Counted from the stretch's first letter, positions 37,712 through 47,348 are shown. The stretch is DNA of 64,000 nt from Psychrobacter sp. NG254 (GCF_015277735.1 NZ_JADHDA010000003.1:1-64000), one strand, 5' to 3'. Notes: generated by a model from the sequence alone, not told the origin. Program-made: numbers and translations.

Positions 37712-37880
37712 GGCATGTCCTCAATTTAATCGGTATTCATCTAAATGGGTTAAAAATGGTTAAATCTTGCCAAACGGCGTCAAATAGCTGACTAATATCT
37801 CGATATTATCTGCGCTATTTTCCTTGTTTGACTGCAATTTATCTCATTTTTATCACCATTTTTAAAATGAGGACACGCCC
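37711..37880. mobile_element. MITE-like element, copy 1 (170 bp)
   Basis: Terminal inverted repeats: the left end reads GGGCATGTCCTCA and the right end, reverse-complemented, reads GGGCGTGTCCTCA. TA flanks both sides. No coding capacity. The reverse complement aligns without gaps over all 170 bases with 54044-54213, with about 19 differences by hand count (near 89% identity). Size, repeats and lack of genes fit a non-autonomous transposon moved by an unseen transposase. The rest of the 449-base gap to 38160 holds only a terminator. Confidence 0.82.
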
Positions 37881-38065
37881 TAATTTGAGTATCCGTTATC
37901 TTTTAACTTTACAACCTGGTTTTAATAGATAAGTATCATTAAAAATGGTCACCGTTGCTGTGGTCAGCATCACTTTTTCCAGCAACTCAGAGCTGATTTA
38001 AGAACTATGACTACGAGTTGATACAGGCGGATATTTTCTACTACTGCCTATATATTACAGACAAA

Positions 38066-38095
38066 AAAAGCCCCAGTCATCAGATTGGGGCTTTC
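38066..38095 (-). terminator. Rho-independent terminator of the Lrp-type gene
   Basis: AAAGCCCCA pairs with TGGGGCTTT around a ten-base loop; on the minus strand a run of seven T follows. It lies about 65 bases after the stop of the Lrp-type gene. Confidence 0.88.
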
Positions 38096-38160
38096 TACAT
38101 TTGGGTAATAGACTAAGCGCGACTGACACCGTAGCGGTTTAGCAGTTCGCTGACTATATA

Positions 38161-38592
38161 TTACAAACTCGAAAGCAGAACACTTGTTTCGCTATTTAGA
38201 ATGCCGTCAATCTCTCTGACTTGACGCAGCACTTCATCAAACTCTCTCAAACTTGTCGTGTGTATCTCTGCGACCAAATCCCACGCCCCATTAGTCGTAT
38301 GTAGCTTAATCAGTTGCGGGATACCCCGCAGTTTCCTGATTACTTGTGACGTAGATTTTCCGGTCACTTCAATCATCATCATCGCTTTGACGGTTTCTTT
38401 ATCTAGTGCTTCATGGACTCGAATCGTAAATCCTAAAATAGCGCCATTATGAATCAGTCTATCCAATCTGTTTTGGACAGTGGCACGAGAAACTTTGAGT
38501 TTTTTAGCAAGGTTTGAGATGGTTGCTCGACCATCTTGTCGAAGCTCAGATATCAGTTCGCTATCTAAAGAGTCGTAAGTGTAATACGCCAT
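38161..38592 (-). CDS. Lrp/AsnC-family regulator of arginine/ornithine use
   Basis: 143 residues with a helix-turn-helix (LDSELISELRQDGRATISNL, LKVSRATVQNRLDRLI) and a C-terminal RAM domain. GAAGGA lies ten bases before the chosen ATG (MAYYTYDSLD); a start 15 codons upstream is less supported. It is divergent from ornithine cyclodeaminase, arginase and a permease. A role as ornithine- or arginine-responsive activator is inferred from this arrangement, which parallels PutR/ArgR-like Lrp regulators of arginine catabolism. Confidence 0.88.
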   Translation of the reverse strand: MAYYTYDSLDSELISELRQDGRATISNLAKKLKVSRATVQNRLDRLIHNGAILGFTIRVHEALDKETVKAMMMIEVTGKSTSQVIRKLRGIPQLIKLHTTNGAWDLVAEIHTTSLREFDEVLRQVREIDGILNSETSVLLSSL

Positions 38593-38691
38593 AAAAACGC
38601 TTCCTTCAGTGAGTTTTGATATTATGCTAAGTAGCACTTAACAATATGACAAAAATACGCCCATATTTAATAACTTATTGACATTTTAACT

Positions 38692-38722
38692 GACAATTAT
38701 AATTGGTAGCATATTAATTGTC
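38692..38722. promoter_or_regulatory. Inverted repeat in the Lrp/ocd divergent promoter
   Basis: GACAATTA and TAATTGTC are exact inverted copies with a 15-base spacer, 38 bases before the ocd ATG. A TTGACA at 38678-38683 and TATAAT at 38698-38703 lie nearby, though their 14-base spacing is short. Likely operator for the divergent Lrp-type regulator. Confidence 0.5.
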
Positions 38723-38760
38723 GGTTCAACAAACAATATTCATGAAAAGGAACAGCATTA

Positions 38761-39861
38761 ATGTCTAAGTTTATCGTATCACCCAAGGAAGGCGTGCCAT
38801 TCGTTAGTGTACAAGCGATGGCTAAAATGATTCATGATTATGGCGTTGAGCAATGCATTACAGATCTAGTGGATGCTTTAGAGCAAGATTATCTTCGTTG
38901 GGATCAATTTGAAAAATCTTCTCGCTTTGCATCGCACTCAAAAGACGGGGTCATCGAGTTGATGCCAGTCAGCGATGGAGAGATGTTTGCCTGCAAATAT
39001 GTCAATGGTCATCCAATTAATACCAAACGAAACTTGCAGACCGTAGCGGCGATGGGTATCTTGTCTGACGTCGAAACTGGGTATCCTATTTTGCTGACAG
39101 AGATGTGTATCCTGACGGCATTACGTACGGCTGCCACATCAGCTATGTTGGCCAAACATTGTGCGCCAAAAGGTGTTACAAAACTTGCGCTAATAGGAAA
39201 CGGCGCTCAGTCTGAATTTCAAGCATTAGGCATGAAAGCCATCATGGGTATCTCAGAAGTTCGTTTGTATGATATTGATCCAGCGGCCTCGCAAAAAACG
39301 GCTGACAACCTTGCAGACTCAGGTTTGAACATCATTGTTTGTCGCACGTTAGAAGAAGCGGTTTTGGGTGCAGAGATCATTACTACCTGTACGGCTGATA
39401 AAACCAATGCCACTATTTTACGAGACGATATAATCACCAAAGGTGTTTATATCAATGCGATAGGCGGTGACTGTCCTGGTAAAACAGAGCTGGATAGCAA
39501 TATATTAATGCGAGCAGATCATGTGATTGTAGAGTTTGAGCCTCAGACACGGGTTGAGGGTGAGATTCAAAATCTATCAAGCGACTTTCCTGTTACTGAA
39601 TTTCATCGCATCCTCAAAGGTGAAGTGCAAGCCCGAACGTCAGCTGATGATCTAATCGTATTTGATGGCGTTGGTTTTGCCTCAGAAGACTTTACGGCGT
39701 TGGTCTTCTTACGCGACTTAATCAGAGAGCAGGGAGGGTATGAGATTTTAGATCTAATCCCGCAACAAGCTGACCCTAAAAACTTATATTCGGTAGTGAA
39801 AGGCCAAAGCAAAAATCATAGCCTAATGACGAATGAAGCTGAATCTGTGGCTATGTCGTAA
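38761..39861 (+). CDS. Ornithine cyclodeaminase
   Basis: 366 residues. It converts L-ornithine to L-proline and ammonia with tightly bound NAD. Visible landmarks: the substrate-contact region MFACKYVNGHPINTK, the TALRTAATSAMLAKH helix, Rossmann motif LIGNGAQSEFQ and the catalytic-Asp segment AIGGDCPGKTELD. Length matches the family (about 350). AAGGA precedes the ATG. It is followed by arginase 243 bases on; together they give arginine to ornithine to proline. Confidence 0.92.
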   Translation: MSKFIVSPKEGVPFVSVQAMAKMIHDYGVEQCITDLVDALEQDYLRWDQFEKSSRFASHSKDGVIELMPVSDGEMFACKYVNGHPINTKRNLQTVAAMGILSDVETGYPILLTEMCILTALRTAATSAMLAKHCAPKGVTKLALIGNGAQSEFQALGMKAIMGISEVRLYDIDPAASQKTADNLADSGLNIIVCRTLEEAVLGAEIITTCTADKTNATILRDDIITKGVYINAIGGDCPGKTELDSNILMRADHVIVEFEPQTRVEGEIQNLSSDFPVTEFHRILKGEVQARTSADDLIVFDGVGFASEDFTALVFLRDLIREQGGYEILDLIPQQADPKNLYSVVKGQSKNHSLMTNEAESVAMS

Positions 39862-40104
39862 GTGATTAATGCAACAGTAATTAATACTACAAAACGATAA
39901 GTGCTTCTAAAAGTACGTCTAATTTTGTATAAGGTTTAAAACCAAAATTATTTTTTAAATTTTTTCTATATTTAGTATGGCTCTTGAACAGTTATGGATA
40001 TGTTTATTTTTCAAATGTACCTGCTGATTTTCAAGAGCTTTCATATATAAAATGAATTTAATTGAAATGATGTAAAAATTATTTTATTTAATAGAGATAA
40101 AATC

Positions 40105-41064
40105 ATGACTGATATGATGAAAAATATAAGAATAGTAGAAGTTTATTCAGATATCGCAGGCTATAAAAAAGGCGCCTCTCTAGGCATTGATGCATTAAAA
40201 GCGTCATCAAAAGAGCTTAATGCAGATTATTTTGAAAAATTGCAATTCGACAGTATTGAGGATGATAGCAACAGTGAAGGGGAATCACAATTTGCGCATG
40301 CAAAATATGCTGATGTGATTGAACCGATTATCTCTAAGTTAGCACATAAAATAAAAGATATAAGAAATGAGAATAAATTCCCAATTGTCTTAGCTGGAGA
40401 TCATTCTAGCTGCGCAGGAACAATGCATGGCCTAAAAATGGCGCATCCTGATGCTGAAATTGGTGTGGTCTATATAGACGCACACGCTGATTTTCATTCA
40501 CCATACACCAGTGGATCAGGGAACATGCATGGCATGCCTTTGGCGATGGCTTGTGCCATTGACAATCTAGAATGCCAGCGCAATGAGCTTTCTGAAAAAG
40601 AAAAAGAGTATTGGGAAAAGTTGAAATTTATGGCATCTGATGAACCCTCAATCAAGCCAGAAAATGTGGTTTTTTGCGCGGTTAGAGACTATCAAGAAGA
40701 AGAGATGGATTTAATTAGAAGACATAAAATCCCTTTATATAGCGTTGCTGAGATAACTCAAAAAGGCATCAGTTCTACAGTAGAGGAGATCTTTAAGAAG
40801 CTAGAATATTGCGATCATATCTATGTCTCGTTTGATGTTGATAGTGTTGACCCTTTGTACGTGCCAGGAACCGGTACGCCTGCAATGAATGGACTGTCAT
40901 ACGAACAAGCCATGCAACTTAACATAGAGTTAATCAAAAATAAGAAAGTATGCTGCTGGGAAATGGCAGAAATTAATCCTTTATATAACAATTCAAAAGA
41001 TGACTCAACCAGAATATTTAAAATCTTAGAAAAAGTTACACAGTCTCTTTTAAAGAATTACTAA
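40105..41064 (+). CDS. Arginase-family ureohydrolase
   Basis: 319 residues with the three manganese-binding signatures of the family: GDHSS, YIDAHADFH and SFDVDSVDPLYVPGTGTP. It hydrolyses arginine to ornithine and urea, or a related guanidino substrate. The product ornithine feeds the upstream cyclodeaminase, which favours true arginase over agmatinase. An insertion-rich loop around ECQRNELSEKEKEYWEKL is present, as in some bacterial RocF proteins. Base composition here (40-42.6 kb) is more AT-rich than the surroundings, which may signal separate ancestry. Confidence 0.9.
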   Translation: MTDMMKNIRIVEVYSDIAGYKKGASLGIDALKASSKELNADYFEKLQFDSIEDDSNSEGESQFAHAKYADVIEPIISKLAHKIKDIRNENKFPIVLAGDHSSCAGTMHGLKMAHPDAEIGVVYIDAHADFHSPYTSGSGNMHGMPLAMACAIDNLECQRNELSEKEKEYWEKLKFMASDEPSIKPENVVFCAVRDYQEEEMDLIRRHKIPLYSVAEITQKGISSTVEEIFKKLEYCDHIYVSFDVDSVDPLYVPGTGTPAMNGLSYEQAMQLNIELIKNKKVCCWEMAEINPLYNNSKDDSTRIFKILEKVTQSLLKNY

Positions 41065-41163
41065 TATTAAATATTTAAAATAATTTAAAGCATCTAGCCT
41101 AAATATATTTATTGCAAATATTTATTTAGGCTAGTTAAAAAATGGACTGCGAGTAACAATAAT

Positions 41164-42567
41164 ATGGACATTATTAAATCTAGTTCTTCAAGTCAAGATG
41201 TTAGCAATATCAGTATCAGACAGTTTTTAAAATTCTTTATACCTTCTATAATCGGTCTGTTGCTTTTCGTATTTCCAATTCCCTATGTAGATGGTAAGTT
41301 TGTATCATATGCAGAAGGATTTACCATTCCTATCTCTGTGCTAAAGGATTATATACAGGGTTATATGGGCAGCCTTTTGCCACTGTTTGTTGTAATCTCT
41401 ATTATGATTACACTGTGCTGTACGCTATATACTAAGGTCATGAAGCCTTCAGTGATTCTAAACAATGCATTTTTAAACAACTTACTGAACGTCACAACCC
41501 CTTGGCTTATTATTAGAATGCTTGGTGCGTTTTTCGTTGTCGTTACCTATTTTAAATTTGGGTTTGAGGCAATATATTCAGATAGTATCGGTGGATTGAT
41601 ATTATATGAGTTAATGCCAATACTTTTTATCGTGTTTTTCTTAGCTGGATTATTGCTACCACTACTGCTTGATTTTGGCTTATTAGAGTTCTTTGGTGTT
41701 TTATTAAGTAAAGTAATGAGACCTTTATTTGGTTTGCCCGGTAGGTCCTCTGTAGATTGTCTAACCTCATGGTTGGGTGATGGCACTATTGGCGTGTTAT
41801 TAACTGATAAACAATTGGAAGGCGGATTTTATACCAAAAAAGAAGCAGCCGTTATTGCTACCAGCTTTTCAGCAGTTTCGATTACATTCTGTTTGGTTGT
41901 CATCTCTCAGGTTAAGCTAGAAACCTACTTTCTCAATATGATTGGGGTGGTTGCTTTATGCGGTATTGTTTGTGCCTTAATCGTACCAAGGTTATTTCCT
42001 TTATCTAAAATTGACGATACGTATGTAGTAGAAAATAGTGATAGAGATCACGAAACCATTCCTGAAGGAAAAACATTATTTACCCACAGCTTACATAAAG
42101 CCGTTCAAAAAGCAGAAAAGAGTCCAAGCTTTTCTACCTTCTTAAATGATGGGTTAAAAAATATTTTAGATATGTGGATCGGGATATTGCCTGTCGTTAT
42201 GGCAATTGGGACGATGGGTTTAATCGTTGCAGAAGAAACCCCTGTATTTGATTATTTAGGCATGCCGTTTATCCCATTCTTAGAGTTATTGAATATACCT
42301 TTTGCAGCAGAAATGTCAAAAACCATTATGGTAGGTTTTGCCGATATGTTTTTGCCTGCGATTATCGGCTCTTCAATAGAATCAGAGTTAACTCGGTTTG
42401 TCATCGCTTGCTTGTCAGTCTCTCAATTGATCTATATGTCGGAAGTAGGCGGATTGATTCTAGGCACAAAAATTCCAGTGAGCTTTTTTCAGTTATTGAT
42501 AATCTTTCTATTAAGAACCATTATCTCATTACCGATTATTGCATTATGTGCGCACATGATTTTTTAA
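41164..42567 (+). CDS. YjiH-family permease (nucleoside-recognition/Gate domain)
   Basis: 467 residues with about eleven hydrophobic segments. The Gate-domain pattern is recognisable: the central GLPGRSSVDCLTSWLGDG, then EAAVIATSFSAVSITFCLVV and, later, the paired domain (PAIIGSSIESELTRFVIACL). YjiH-like proteins are often encoded with amino-acid catabolic genes. Its position directly after arginase suggests import of arginine or ornithine, an inference from linkage. No strong ribosome site is seen before the ATG. A terminator follows. Confidence 0.82.
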   Translation: MDIIKSSSSSQDVSNISIRQFLKFFIPSIIGLLLFVFPIPYVDGKFVSYAEGFTIPISVLKDYIQGYMGSLLPLFVVISIMITLCCTLYTKVMKPSVILNNAFLNNLLNVTTPWLIIRMLGAFFVVVTYFKFGFEAIYSDSIGGLILYELMPILFIVFFLAGLLLPLLLDFGLLEFFGVLLSKVMRPLFGLPGRSSVDCLTSWLGDGTIGVLLTDKQLEGGFYTKKEAAVIATSFSAVSITFCLVVISQVKLETYFLNMIGVVALCGIVCALIVPRLFPLSKIDDTYVVENSDRDHETIPEGKTLFTHSLHKAVQKAEKSPSFSTFLNDGLKNILDMWIGILPVVMAIGTMGLIVAEETPVFDYLGMPFIPFLELLNIPFAAEMSKTIMVGFADMFLPAIIGSSIESELTRFVIACLSVSQLIYMSEVGGLILGTKIPVSFFQLLIIFLLRTIISLPIIALCAHMIF

Positions 42568-42650
42568 TAATATTAAATTGCAATTTTTGCTTCGCAAGAG
42601 AATTTTCTGAAAGCCTGATACACCACGTTTGAACAAAAAATCAGCAGCAA

Positions 42651-42677
42651 AAAACCACCTTGATAGGTGGTTTTTTT
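42651..42677 (+). terminator. Rho-independent terminator after the YjiH-like gene
   Basis: AAAACCACCT and AGGTGGTTTT form a perfect stem with a four-base loop, followed by further T. It ends the ocd-arginase-permease unit. Confidence 0.93.
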
Positions 42678-42737
42678 ACTATTCATAGAAGCAAATAGTG
42701 TCAATACTGGTGATAATCAATCCCATATAAAGCGGGT

Positions 42738-42820
42738 ACGGTGTCAGACTTGCTCAGTCTACAATTCGTAGCACTTTTGCTCATCTTCCTTGTAGCCAAA
42801 TTACATTGTACCGACTATAG
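42738..42820. repeat. Degenerate 83-bp intergenic repeat, copy B
   Basis: Starts ACGGTGTCAG and ends GACTATAG, same length and orientation as 24295-24377, with CCTTGTAGC at the same offset; hand identity about 60%. It lies in the 347-base gap between the permease terminator and the lipoprotein gene; nothing else is seen there. Confidence 0.5.
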
Positions 42821-42914
42821 ATAGGTAATCTTAAGACAGATCATATTTTAGACCTAAACGCATTACGTGCATTAGTATCTAAGGAATACTTTACAATTAA
42901 GTTTATGTCATAGA

Positions 42915-43622
42915 CTATTTACTAACAAATGTTATAGCCTTAGTACTGCCGTCTTTACTGGATTGTCTGATAGTAATTTTGCTCGCTAAGATATCGCCTT
43001 GAGCATTTATCTTGTAGCATTCAGTTGTGGGGCCATCAGGATCATCGCTGAGTAATAGGTTTTCAGAGCTTTCTATGCAAAACCATGCGGTGTCATTACT
43101 CTCTTGTTTTAAGGACCATGTCTGTGTATACGTTTTTAAATGTTTACGCTTACTGCTATCAGTATACACCTGCTCAGTTAGATAGGTGCTTGAGTCATTG
43201 ATGTTGGCTATTTTTGGGATAGGTTTGGTTTGGGTTGCAATTGAATATTCGTCTACATCACCAGTAAAACCATGAAATACCAGTGGATCCAAAGTAAAGT
43301 AATTGATACCAACTGATTTATCCACCACTTGATTATTGATTATCGTGGTCGCAACGGCCTCAGCACCTTGTACCTGTTTATTATTAAACTTTATAACGCC
43401 CTTTGGTGTTATTTGGGTATCAACGACGAATAATTGATCATCAATCAGCGTATATAATCGATCACTATAGGCTCTGGTATAGATATTGAGCAACGCAGTC
43501 TCAACAGGATACTGAGTCACTATCTTGTTTGAGTTGGTATTAATCGTCATGCCACCACTTATGCCACTAGCACAAGCGCTTAATAACAATCCTGCTGCAA
43601 CACAAACTCCCAGTGTTTTCAT
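42915..43622 (-). CDS. Hypothetical lipoprotein
   Basis: 235 residues, family not recognised. A signal peptide ends in LSAC (residue 17), so the protein is lipid-anchored in the envelope. The mature part is polar with predicted beta-rich stretches and a pair of Cys in the last quarter (WFCIESSEN and TECYKIN) that could form a disulfide. AAGGG lies before the ATG. It has no operon partner: rutR lies 116 bases upstream on the same strand but its own terminator is not evident, so read-through is possible. Confidence 0.7.
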   Translation of the reverse strand: MKTLGVCVAAGLLLSACASGISGGMTINTNSNKIVTQYPVETALLNIYTRAYSDRLYTLIDDQLFVVDTQITPKGVIKFNNKQVQGAEAVATTIINNQVVDKSVGINYFTLDPLVFHGFTGDVDEYSIATQTKPIPKIANINDSSTYLTEQVYTDSSKRKHLKTYTQTWSLKQESNDTAWFCIESSENLLLSDDPDGPTTECYKINAQGDILASKITIRQSSKDGSTKAITFVSK

Positions 43623-43738
43623 GGTTTAATCCCTTAGTTTGCTTAATCAGATATTACTGACATTTACTATAGTCCAGTTTTTGAGAAATAGCATCTCATG
43701 CCTTGTTGTTATCTCAATTCTGTGATTAACAGCATAGA

Positions 43739-44389
43739 TCATACAATCAGACTGTCTACTAGAAGTTGAATACTAGTGTCTAACGCGCTAGTAGCGAATT
43801 TCTTATTTTTCAAATTATGATTACACACTGCTTCAATTTGCGTAGAAAAATCAGAATAGTGCTGAGTGACCGCCCAAATATGGAAAATTAAATGGATGGC
43901 AGAAACGGACTTAAGCTTGTTGTCTGCAATCCAGCCATCAATCACGGCTACTTTTTCTCGAACTAAGGACTTCAAAGGTCCTTTTAATAAGGTCATTAAA
44001 TGAGGCGCCCCTTGAATAATCTCTAATGCGTATAGTCTTGACGCTGCAGGCGACTTTTTTGACGTTTTATATTTTTCTTCGATGTAAGTTATAAGAGCCT
44101 CTCTTGGATCTTGGTTGGCATTCATCTCGTTTAAAGGTGACAACCACTCACTCAGCACCGTTTCCAAAACCGCAATATAAAGCGTCTCTTTACTGTCGAA
44201 GTAGTAAAATATATTTGATTTAGATATATCAGCCTCTTCAGCAATTTTCTCCATTCGCGCCCCATTCAATCCCTCTTGGGAAAATACGATTAACGCCGCC
44301 TTAATGATGTGCTTTTTCTTTTTTAATACCTTTGAACTCGTTTCCATCTCTTTCTTTAGCACATCTTCTCTCACTATGTTGTCCCTCAC
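43739..44389 (-). CDS. rutR: TetR-family regulator RutR
   Basis: 216 residues. The N-terminal helix-turn-helix (IIKAALIVFSQEGLNGARMEKIA, ADISKSNIFYYFDSKETLYIAVL) and the ligand domain with ASRLYALEIIQGAPHLM and HLIFHIWAVTQHYSDF follow E. coli RutR closely. RutR binds uracil or thymine and then releases the rut promoter. It is divergent from rutA with a long (527-base) gap containing a RutR-like palindrome. A start at the internal Met of METSSKV is possible. Confidence 0.9.
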   Translation of the reverse strand: MRDNIVREDVLKKEMETSSKVLKKKKHIIKAALIVFSQEGLNGARMEKIAEEADISKSNIFYYFDSKETLYIAVLETVLSEWLSPLNEMNANQDPREALITYIEEKYKTSKKSPAASRLYALEIIQGAPHLMTLLKGPLKSLVREKVAVIDGWIADNKLKSVSAIHLIFHIWAVTQHYSDFSTQIEAVCNHNLKNKKFATSALDTSIQLLVDSLIV

Positions 44390-44700
44390 TATAAAGTCAT
44401 ATAAATCTATTAAGTGACAGTTGATTCAATTTAAAAAAGGGTCAAAGCACCCAAGCACATAAGCCACTAATTAACCCAAACGGATATGCTAATGGCGTCG
44501 ATAGCGTTTAACACTGTGTCAATTCATGAGCTCTCTGACTGTAGCAATATAGCGTCAGAGAACTCAGAAACCTAGTGTCATTCAAGCTCAGTAATCTAGT
44601 GCCAATCTAGTATCAGTTAGTCTTCTTTTTATCACTCGCTTAGCGCCATTCTCATCTAGATGGCCGTCAAAATACACATTTTAAGTGTTTCTACATTTGT

Positions 44701-44750
44701 GCACCATTTTACAACATTCTGCACTATTTTATAACATCCGCACTATTTTC
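44701..44750 (+). promoter_or_regulatory. Three phased GCACYATTTT half-sites (NtrC-type enhancer candidate)
   Basis: GCACCATTTT (44701), GCACTATTTT (44721) and GCACTATTTT (44741) recur at exactly 20-base intervals, about two helical turns, so all face one side. NtrC sites have the form GCACC-N5-GGTGC; the left half fits but a clear right half is missing. They lie 80-130 bases before a sigma-54-type promoter, a normal enhancer distance. Confidence 0.5.
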
Positions 44751-44760
44751 ATGCATATTT

Positions 44761-44778
44761 TTAAACCATATGGTCTAA
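44761..44778. promoter_or_regulatory. RutR operator candidate
   Basis: TTAAACCATATGGTCTAA is an 18-bp palindrome with one mismatched pair. Its core ACCATATGGT matches the published RutR site (TTGACCANNTGGTCAA). It lies between the half-sites and the sigma-54-type promoter, 138 bases or more before rutA. Confidence 0.65.
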
Positions 44779-44830
44779 AAATTTTTTTATACAAAAACGA
44801 TAAGTATTTGATAAATAACACTTAATTAAT

Positions 44831-44847
44831 TTGGCATAAATTATGCT
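44831..44847 (+). promoter_or_regulatory. Sigma-54-type promoter of the rut operon
   Basis: TTGGCATAAATTATGCT has GG and GC exactly ten bases apart and the TGGCA...TGC elements of -24/-12 promoters. A start point near 44859 would give a leader of about 58 bases to the rutA ATG. The E. coli rut operon is NtrC-dependent, consistent with this. Confidence 0.65.
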
Positions 44848-44916
44848 ACGTAAAAAACATGAAATAATCTTTATTTCTTTTACAGCTCTTTCTTCCTCAA
44901 ACGTATAGGTGAAATT

Positions 44917-46020
44917 ATGGAAATAGGTATTTTTTGTCCGATTGGCAACAACGGCTGGTTAATTTCAAAAAACGCGCCGCAGTACAAGCCAACATTTGAG
45001 CTTAATAAGCAAATTGTGCAACGTGCTGAACACTATGGTTTTGATTTTGCGCTCTCGATGATTAAGCTACGCGGCTTTGGCGGGGAGACGGAGTTTTGGG
45101 ATTATAACCTTGAAAGCTTTACCTTAATGGCGGGATTGGCTGCGGTCACGTCCAAAATAAAAATCTATGCCACATCGGCGACGTTGGTCATGCCACCGGC
45201 AATCGTAGCAAGAATGGCATCGACGCTTGATAGTATCTCAAACGGACGGTTTGGATTGAATGTCGTGACTGGCTGGCAAGAAGCAGAATATGGACAAATG
45301 GGCATGTGGCCAGGCGACGATTATTTTGGTAAGCGCTATGACTACCTATCTGAATATGTCCAAATTTTGAGAGATCTGTGGGCGACAGGCCAATCTGATT
45401 TGAAGGGGGAGTTCTTCCAGATGGATGACTGTCAAGTGAAGCCCATTCCAAAAGGGGATATGAAAATTATCTGTGCGGGTCAATCAGATACAGGGTTAGC
45501 GTTTTCTGCAAAGCATGCTGATTACAACTTTGTCTTTGGTAAAGGTCTAAACACACCTACCGCTTATGCCGGTATCAATGACCGATTAAAGGTACACACG
45601 GATAAGACGGGCCGCAATGTTCCGACCTATGTGCTCTTTATGGTCATTGCAGATGAGACCGATGAAAAAGCCCAAGCAAAATGGCAGTCGTACAATGACG
45701 GTGCGGATTTTGAAGCCATTGATTGGTTGCAGTCACAAGGTGGCAAGGACAAAACATCAGGCAAGGACACCAATATTCGTCATATGGCCTCGAGCGTTTC
45801 ACCCGTCAATATCAATATGGGGACGTTGGTTGGCTCCTTTGAAAACGTCGCCAGCATGTTAGATGAAGTCGGTGAGATACAAGGTACTGATGGCGTCTTA
45901 CTTACTTTTGATGACTTCGTGCAAGGTGTTGAGGATTTTGGTAGCAGAATTCAACCCCTGATGAAGAGCCGTATCAATGTCGATACCCCAATTGCCAGCC
46001 AAGCTATCAGCGAAGCCTAA
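44917..46020 (+). CDS. rutA: Pyrimidine monooxygenase RutA
   Basis: 367 residues, luciferase-like flavin-dependent monooxygenase. It opens the uracil or thymine ring between N3 and C4 using FMNH2 and oxygen to give ureidoacrylate peracid. The RutA signature is seen throughout: [52 protein letters not shown] and [20 protein letters not shown] sits five bases upstream of the ATG. First gene of the operon; RutF and possibly the embedded RibB secure its flavin supply. Confidence 0.96.
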   Translation: MEIGIFCPIGNNGWLISKNAPQYKPTFELNKQIVQRAEHYGFDFALSMIKLRGFGGETEFWDYNLESFTLMAGLAAVTSKIKIYATSATLVMPPAIVARMASTLDSISNGRFGLNVVTGWQEAEYGQMGMWPGDDYFGKRYDYLSEYVQILRDLWATGQSDLKGEFFQMDDCQVKPIPKGDMKIICAGQSDTGLAFSAKHADYNFVFGKGLNTPTAYAGINDRLKVHTDKTGRNVPTYVLFMVIADETDEKAQAKWQSYNDGADFEAIDWLQSQGGKDKTSGKDTNIRHMASSVSPVNINMGTLVGSFENVASMLDEVGEIQGTDGVLLTFDDFVQGVEDFGSRIQPLMKSRINVDTPIASQAISEA

Positions 46021-46034
46021 TAAAAGGAGCGGAT

Positions 46035-46754
46035 ATGAATTCGGTTAATACAATTTGTGCAGACTTTACCAAGGAATCTTCTCCTGTTTTAGAGTCGTTG
46101 CCTGAACCTATCAAGTTAGATCCCTCCCAGACGGCATTGATCGTAGTAGATATGCAAAACGCTTATGCCAGTCAGGGCGGTTATCTGGATTTGGCTGGGT
46201 TCGATGTCACAGCGACCAAACCCGTCATCGATAAAATAAAGCAAGCCGTGGATATTGCACACCAAGCCGGTATACAAGTCATCTACTTCAGAAATGGCTG
46301 GGACAACAAGTATGTCGAAGCTGGTGGTAGTGGCTCGCCTAATTATCACAAGTCAAATGCCTTAAAAACCATGCGTAAGAATCCTGAAATTGAGGGAACG
46401 CTGTTGGCGAAAGGGGGCTGGGATTACGAGTTGGTCGACGAGCTTAGCCCTGCGCCTCAAGACATCGTTATAGATAAACCCCGATATAGCGGCTTTGCGA
46501 ACACCAATTTTGATAGTGTATTGCGGTCACGAGGCATACGTAACTTATTACTCACTGGTATAGCGACTAACGTTTGTGTTGAATCTACGCTTCGAGATGG
46601 ATTTTTCCTTGAGTATTTTGGCGTGTTATTAGATGACGCTTGTTATCAGGCAGGACCAGTAGAGGCTCATGAGGCCACACTATATAACGTAAAAACCTTT
46701 TTTGGTTGGGTGTCTGATGTTGCAAGCATGCAGCAGTGTTTTACAGATAGCTAA
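46035..46754 (+). CDS. rutB: Ureidoacrylate/peroxyureidoacrylate amidohydrolase RutB
   Basis: 239 residues of the isochorismatase-like cysteine hydrolase fold. The catalytic triad is visible: Asp in [10 protein letters not shown], Lys in IDKPRYSGF and Cys in [15 protein letters not shown]. It releases carbamate and aminoacrylate peracid from the RutA product, giving the first ammonia. AAAGGAG lies before the ATG, 14 bases after rutA. Confidence 0.95.
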   Translation: MNSVNTICADFTKESSPVLESLPEPIKLDPSQTALIVVDMQNAYASQGGYLDLAGFDVTATKPVIDKIKQAVDIAHQAGIQVIYFRNGWDNKYVEAGGSGSPNYHKSNALKTMRKNPEIEGTLLAKGGWDYELVDELSPAPQDIVIDKPRYSGFANTNFDSVLRSRGIRNLLLTGIATNVCVESTLRDGFFLEYFGVLLDDACYQAGPVEAHEATLYNVKTFFGWVSDVASMQQCFTDS

Positions 46755-46833
46755 TGTTTTGAATAGCTAGCTAAGAAACCAAAACCTAAACCAAGCGCTT
46801 CATACTTAACCTAACCACACTAGGAATGTAGAT

Positions 46834-47217
46834 ATGTCTAAACAAGTGATTATACCTGAAGGTACTAGCAAGCCATTAGCCCCTTATGTACCTGCTACTA
46901 AGGCCGACAATATTGTTTATGTCTCCGGCACTTTACCCTTTGATGAAAACAACGATGTCGTACACGTGGGTGATGCAGCCGCTCAAACTCGTCATGTGTT
47001 AACGACGATCAAAAACGTGATTCAAATCGCTGGCGGCGATATGGATGATGTGACGTTTAACTCAATCTTTGTAAAAGATTGGGCAGATTATGATGCAGTC
47101 AATCAAGTCTATGCAGAGTTTTTTCCCAATGAAAAGCCAGCAAGATTTTGTATCCAATGCGGGTTGGTAAAACCAGACGCTTTAGTTGAAATCGCGTCCA
47201 TAGCGCACATTGGATAA
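46834..47217 (+). CDS. rutC: RutC, RidA-family aminoacrylate handling protein
   Basis: 127 residues, the trimeric RidA/YjgF fold: [20 protein letters not shown] at the start, a central [20 protein letters not shown] and the [19 protein letters not shown] end with the Arg that anchors carboxylates in the family. In the Rut pathway it acts on 3-aminoacrylate (peracid) intermediates. The 79-base gap to rutB shows no terminator. Confidence 0.94.
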   Translation: MSKQVIIPEGTSKPLAPYVPATKADNIVYVSGTLPFDENNDVVHVGDAAAQTRHVLTTIKNVIQIAGGDMDDVTFNSIFVKDWADYDAVNQVYAEFFPNEKPARFCIQCGLVKPDALVEIASIAHIG

Positions 47218-47348
47218 AGACCTGTTTAAAAATGACTGCAGTTAGTGAATTTAAAGTTACCTGACATGGAACCCCTAGCATTGGACTGTAGTAGGGCGCT
47301 TTAGTTAACTACACGTGTGGCGGAATATTGTTTAAAAGGAAATGACAG

